From Hermatobates lingyangjiaoensis (lineage: Eukaryota > Arthropoda > Insecta > Hemiptera > Hermatobatidae), in NCBI GenBank assembly GCA_026182355.1, contig JAPFBL010000009.1, positions 2,232,001 to 2,296,000 of the forward strand: DNA of 64,000 nucleotides. Reading direction: 5' to 3'. The position numbers and the translations under genes are program-made. This document shows positions 58,561 through 64,000 of this stretch, piece after piece. The notes under the pieces were generated by a model. That model ran no database searches. It worked only from the letters and a program-made list of their open reading frames with translations, and had not been told where the DNA came from. Position 1 is the first letter of the stretch. Each line of letters opens with the position of its first letter.

Positions 58561-58654
58561 ATACGAGTATATCCTCTCCTCCGCTGGGGGCAGCATTGCA
58601 GTGGTTCCACGAACCACTCTGGCGGCCAGTTGCAGTTTGCTTTTCAAAGCGAGC

Positions 58655-58694
58655 ACTTCTTCCTGATGACGACAGATGTCAAAATATAGAAGCA
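58655..58694 (+). ncRNA. Hammerhead ribozyme-like core (family D)
   Basis: CTGATGA (58663-58669), C, stem II GAC with GTC (AGAT loop), AAAA in place of GAAA, the palindrome ATAT, A. Stem I pairs CTTC with GAAG perfectly. The preceding 100 bp are GC-richer than the surroundings. The tail reaches (TA)n at about 58738-58750. Confidence 0.55.
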
Positions 58695-58769
58695 AGTTCT
58701 ATAGTGACTCTCTCTGTTCTTTGTTATGTGTTAAAGTATATATATATATTATTGCATAATATATAGATT

Positions 58770-60529
58770 ATTTTTAGATTATTTTATTATCATGCATATG
58801 TAAAGTACATGGATTGTCGATTTACAAAGTGTAATAGCCTATCGTGAATCCATATATTTTTTATGGTTTTATCACGGTTCAATTATCATATTTCAAAATA
58901 TGTTTAAATATAATTATCACACGATTATGATAATTTTGATATTTAACTTGTATATGTTTAACACTAAATACTTATCTGTTGTACTTTTCTATTTAATTAC
59001 TTTATTTTAAATTAGTAAGTAATTAAAAGTAGGAATGGAACAATAGGAAGCCAATTAAGAGATGGATAATGTTTGCTCAAGGAAATATTCAAAATGGAAA
59101 TTGTCTAAGAGACAAATATGTAAGGTTCATTCAAATGTATTTCCTTTCTTATAAAAGTTTTAATGGAATCGAAAGCTCTCTAGAGCAGCTGGTTAATCCA
59201 AAGGGATTTTCAGAAACCAACCTGACTCTAAATATACACCTCTCCACTTTCGCCTCCCTGATGTTATCATCTTCTCATCTTTGATTCCACATTTTAAACT
59301 AGAACTTCTACCTTCAATATTTATTATTCAAAAGTTTTGTTATTGAAATAATTTCATTATTAGATGAGTGTAGTTAGTCCCATTATGAAGTTTTATTACT
59401 CCATTTAATTATGTTTAATTGGTTAACTAATTGACCATACTTATTAGTGTATATCACATAATAATATTATAAGAATAATACCACCTAAAAATAAGTTCAT
59501 AAAATTCATACTTCTGTAGAGTGGTGCCATCAGTGATGATTAATCATGCATTAGAGTAGTGTTAAACAGATGGTGTGACAAAAATATTGAAATATGATGC
59601 AAAATGGTTTTGATGTTTTTATTACAGAGAGAAAATGTAATAGAACCCAGCGTAATATTTTGTCACAGTAACAAAATATACAAAAATGAATTATTTAATT
59701 CAGCAAAACAAATTGTTAGGTGCAATCATAACTTATGGCGGATTAATAAAAAAACTCTTGTGTTGGCTTAATAAAGGCAAAAAAACTCATCCTGAATGGA
59801 ATACTGTAGATGTAATATTTTTTAATTAAATTTAGAGAGAAATTCATATTTACTTTTAATTAAAAATAAAATATTTCGTTTAATCAATTTTTATATATTT
59901 TACAATTTATGATTATAAATCTGTCATTAGAACAAAAATAATCAAAAATTTAAACATTTCAAGATAAATTGACAATTGCAGTATTTGAAATAATAATATA
60001 GCGTCTTAATATTTTAGCTTATGGAATATATATTTCAATAAATTTATCCATCATTTTAAATTTTTGTAAAATTTGAGCCTTCTCTAATGGTAGAATAGTG
60101 GTGGTGCACTAGTTCATTTGAACTAGTTTCAAATGAGATGTTTCCACCCTTCTCATTTACAGGTTATTGTCTTTCATTCCTGTCCTCCAGGACAAAAAGG
60201 GCCATTCCTTTATTGATTGTTATCCATTACAGTTATGGCTTCTATTCAATGCCAAGTGGTTCCACACAGAAAGACCTCAATTTTGTGTTGTCTACTCTTA
60301 TGAAAGTGTCACTTGTACGAATTAGAAACATGTCATTAAGTTGAAATTAAAACTTAATACTGAAATTAAATTAAAAGTTAATTATAATTATAATTTAAGT
60401 TATTTCAATGTTACAATATGATAATTATAGTATTCATTAAAAAATTGGTTTTAGTTATTGAGAAATTTACACATTTAAGGTCCTTCGATTACAGATTTAA
60501 ATGATTTGTAATAATGTGTTTTTTGTACA
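58770..60529. other. Anonymous AT-rich DNA
   Basis: A stretch at about 60130-60350 is less AT-rich. On the minus strand it gives a short QLNDMFLIRTSDTF frame with stops downstream, not recognised. Nothing else was seen. Confidence 0.4.
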
Positions 60530-60665
60530 TGCATATCTGTGTATCCAAACGCTTGTGTACGTGCTACAGACCATACCGAAATTAACATTTTTCAAAAAAA
60601 TTGGCCGTATAGAGTAGATGTGCTGTGTTATTTTTGAGAAATATTTCAGTCTTTATTGCTTGAAC
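60530..60665 (+). repeat. Dispersed repeat R2, copy 3
   Basis: The words tgtatccaaacgcttgtgta and acatttttcaaaaaa align with copy 1 at 21020-21085. Divergent. Confidence 0.4.
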
Positions 60666-62339
60666 TCTAGAATGTTATACTTTTCGGATTTATTTACTCG
60701 TACATTAACTGAAAGAACAATGTTTTCAGATTTCATAGGGTTCAAAAAATGTTTAATAGTTTTTTTTAAACAGTTAGTTTAATATCAAAGAATTAATAAT
60801 TATTTGAAACTATTTTTAAAAAATATGATTTATATGTATAAATTCAAGACACACACGTCCCTTTCCAAGGAGATGCAAGTAAAAGAGAGGTCAATACCTA
60901 ACAAGTGAATTAGATTTTTTAGGAACGCCATATCTTCTCATTACTTCCCAATATCAGGAAAGAGTTTTCCTTCGCTGCTTGCTAGGGTTCTGAACCAAGA
61001 TGGCTAATTTTTTTAAACTTGCCTTTTGTTACCTTAATAATATTTAAACCTAAATCTCCCTAACAGTGGTTAGAGCATTCAATAACAGTATGCAAAATGA
61101 GGAAATGGTTGTTTAGCGGAGAAAACTTCTCTGCAGATTTTTTGAATTTATATCTTGCTAACTTTATTTCTGCAAAAAACATCCGGTGCAGAGAGATCTG
61201 CGACCACACCCGGTGGTCTTCTTTTAGAGTGACTCTACTTTAGAATAGAATATAATAGCAGACGAACACAACCTTAGTTGTGTTCAACTTTGTTATCTAT
61301 ATCCAATAAATGACAGAAATGCGTAAAGCATAAGTATTATCACCAATAAGCTGCGGTTGATAAAAATATCCATGATTTCTAACAAAACTGGTCACATTTA
61401 TGTTTAGGGAGTGTCAAAATTTCCCCACTACAATTATGTTACAATTAATTTAAACAAGTACGAAAATTGATCTCAGTGAACACAAATATAGGTTTACTTG
61501 CAATACAGGTGAACATAGACTACTTTACCTTTTTAGTTATTTGTTTATAAAGCAAGTTTAAAACAATTTCTAACAACATGAATTTTAAAAAATATAAACA
61601 CACCTCAAATTATGTAAATTGATGAATTACATTTTAAAAAATAGACTGAAATGTAAAACAATGATATTGTTTGAAGTAGATACTGTTAAAACATCTCTCA
61701 TAGATTAGAGAGATTCAAGTAAGAGGAGGGATTATGTTGATCAAGAATACCAGACTGAAACATTTCACTCGCAGAGTTATTTCAAATTCTCTATTTTCTA
61801 CAGAATATTTCTCCCACAATGTTTCCCAATACCTCTCTTAAACACAAACTTGTGATTAAAACATGCCATCTGATTTCAACAACTATTCTTCGTGACTATT
61901 TTTTGGATTAAATGGCCCTTCATTTACATATTTTTTATGTAAACTTCAGCAACATTAGTGTTCTAAATTTTTTTTTTTAAAATAAACACAGGTATAGCAA
62001 ATTTAAGGTAGGATAGTTATTGGCAAAATTACTTCAAATCGTTGAGTCAGTATAACTAAAAAATAAAGTAAGAATTCATTAGTAATTAGTAATTAGAGAA
62101 AAACTCTAAAGCAATATCAAACATGACCAACCACCTCATTTGTAAAAGCTGTATCAAATTATGGTTAAACTTTCAATTAACTGCAGACTACTCTAATTAT
62201 TCAAAAACAGTATACCAAAGTTATTATTAATAGATTTTTCAGATATATTCCCTTTATTTACTTTTTATTATTCTTAAATCAGTGTAGAAACCGTCATATA
62301 ATGATGAGGATAATTCTGCAATGGATTTGTGGACTAATA
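60666..62339. other. Anonymous AT-rich DNA
   Basis: No recognisable gene. A small GC-richer patch at 61180-61215 is unexplained. Confidence 0.45.
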
Positions 62340-62672
62340 TTAGTAGAAAATATATTTGTAATCATTTATTGTAATAAATAAATCAAATAAACATAGAATT
62401 CTAATTTCTTTTTTATTTTTTTTTTTTTTTTTTTTGAGGACGTTGTCTAGACAGTGATTTTGAAATGGACGTATGTTGGTGCTAATGTATGTGATTTGCA
62501 AGCAGAGGGGATTGGATGGAAACATGCCAAGACATTCTTCACGTCTCCTAACCAATATATCTTTAATCCATTGATAAGTGTCTTTTGAGAACCAGACAAA
62601 GCCAAATCTCTTTACTGCCAATGCTCTCACATAAGAAACATTATTTTCGATTGGAAAAATAAAGCCAATCAT
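62340..62672 (-). pseudogene. Unrecognised frame ending in poly(A)
   Basis: 110 codons beginning MIGFIFPIENNVSYVRALAV and continuing WFSKDTYQWIKDILVRRREE and PLCLQITYISTNIRPFQ, which looks protein-like. At codon about 80 the frame enters a run of A (T-run 62416-62435 on the plus strand) giving poly-Lys. A coding-like stretch followed by an A-run suggests a retroposed mRNA fragment or a LINE 3' end. No target-site duplication was found and the family is unknown. Confidence 0.35.
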
Positions 62673-63531
62673 CTTACAAATTTGGTAATTTATGACGATT
62701 AAATTACCAAATTACAAACAAAATCAGTATTAATATATTGAATAGTTCATAGATAAATACATTAAATTTATAATCAAGGCATTAATAAAAAATGAATTAG
62801 TCACCAATATAAACAATTGAGAATTAAACATGGCTCATAGAAATCAAATTGTTAATGTACTTGACACAGCTACTTAGATATCCACTCTTAACCTAATTTA
62901 AATGAAATTTTATTTGACAAATAGTAGTAAAATAAAATATTTAAACATAATTACAACTAACTTTAGAAATACCTTTATCAATATAGTCTAAATTTATTAA
63001 TTATTAACTGCGTGATTTATTTTTATTTTTGTTACAATAAAAATCTGTTCTGAAGTGTGAAAACTTCACTCAGATAAACGTTTATAGGTTACAGAACATT
63101 AATATTTTTTTCCACATTTTGTACATGGCTAGATTTTGAATGAAATAATGATGGCACATCATGTGCCTTGTGCACTGGTATGATTCATTTAACCTGAATA
63201 AATCCTTGCGCTTTTTTTTGTGCCACCAACTAATAGCAAAACCAACGTGGGAATTTACAAGTATAATAAAAATGAACCTCTTTCATTCTATATCCATAGA
63301 TATTCATTTCTTATATTTAAATACTGGTAATAAAAATATATATTTACTTTTAAAAAATATTCATTTGTCTCTTTAATTTATGGAAATTTATCTCTAAAAA
63401 TAAGTTTCTTAAGAATATTTAACAGTAAGAGAATTGTCAGAGCTGGTAAAAGGTTTTAAGCAGAAACAATTCATCACAGATCTTCATATATTTTCTCTTA
63501 AAATCATCTTCCTTGCTCCTTTCTACCCTAT

Positions 63532-63535
<4 letters not shown>
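62673..63535. other. Anonymous AT-rich DNA
   Basis: An imperfect hairpin (tttggtaattta and taaattaccaaa) lies at 62679-62712, just upstream of the frame above. No other feature was seen. Confidence 0.45.

Positions 63536-63580
<45 letters not shown>
63536..63580. repeat. (TC)n microsatellite
   Basis: A pure TC run of about 22 units followed by interrupted ctctgacactcgctccgact. Confidence 0.95.
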
Positions 63581-63581
<1 letters not shown>

Positions 63582-63659
63582 CTGACACTCGCTCCGACTC
63601 CTTCTCATTGCCAATACCGTTATCCGTCACTCTCTTCCAACACTACTTCATAAGCTAAT

Positions 63660-64000
63660 TGCAGTCTCTCCATCTCTGTTTCAAAAAGTCCAAACTTATT
63701 ACTTTTTCTAGGTTACAAAAAAGAATAATATAGAGGGACGAGGTAATATAATATCTTGTTTAAAAAAGCTTTGAAATAAATTGAATTAAAATATATTAAC
63801 ATAATTGATGAGATATAAATTATTATATGGAATATGTAAGCTGATATATAGATTTCCTTATATATTCCGTTATATTTTCACAAATCTACTGGCTACTTTA
63901 GATTTTACCATTTCACTTTAGACTATGAGAAAATCACAGTATTATTTTTCATTTTGTAGAATAATATGCTACTATATTTACTAACTTTACAAATATAATA
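63660..64000. other. Anonymous AT-rich DNA
   Basis: Nothing was recognised up to the window end. Confidence 0.5.

Overview
This is AT-rich invertebrate animal DNA, probably arthropod, although nothing in the window fixes the species. The eukaryotic assignment rests on long (TA)n, (CA)n and (CT)n microsatellites, a mariner element with inverted repeats and a TA target duplication, Helitron-type helicase debris, the C-terminal end of a LINE, many Penelope-like element (PLE) fragments, and one GC-rich exon-like segment. No operons, bacterial genes, rRNA or CRISPR arrays are visible. Most short reading frames are chance frames in AT-rich or (TA)n DNA and are left out.

Layout. 1-7 kb: AT-rich DNA with a direct repeat and the first ribozyme-bearing inverted repeats. 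7.5-8.5 kb: an internally deleted mariner. 8.7 kb: a candidate last coding exon (minus strand) of a single-pass membrane protein, the only plausible host gene. 10-11.3 kb: a cluster of PLE 5' coding fragments. 15-16.1 kb: four ribozyme-bearing or PLE-tail units. 17.9 kb: a LINE 3' fragment. 18.4-29.6 kb: mostly anonymous DNA with dispersed repeats. 29.6 kb: a 125-bp-arm inverted repeat with a hammerhead core in each arm. 33.4-34.6 kb: a dispersed repeat joined to Helitron helicase debris. 35.6-43 kb: the densest PLE region, including a GIY-YIG endonuclease domain followed by a hammerhead core and the start of another copy. 44.5-46.7 kb: a palindrome with arms of about 1.07 kb, each encoding the same PLE GIY-YIG domain. 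47.4 kb: a second Helitron fragment. 50 kb: a tRNA-like SINE head. 53-58.8 kb: further PLE tails. 58.8-64 kb: mostly anonymous.

How the parts fit together. The striking feature is a population of PLE ends. Tails carry a type-I hammerhead ribozyme core (CTGANGA, stem II hairpin, GAAA), followed by a short palindrome that could form stem III only between two RNA copies. They often occur as outward-facing inverted pairs bordered by (TA)n. The 5' coding pieces (motif like GLLPxYTNI) tend to run into (TA)n. Hammerhead motifs in PLEs are already known as a class. What deserves attention here is the number of different families in one window, the co-varying palindromes, and the repeated use of (TA)n as a junction. 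No PLE reverse-transcriptase core was recognised, so all copies look truncated.
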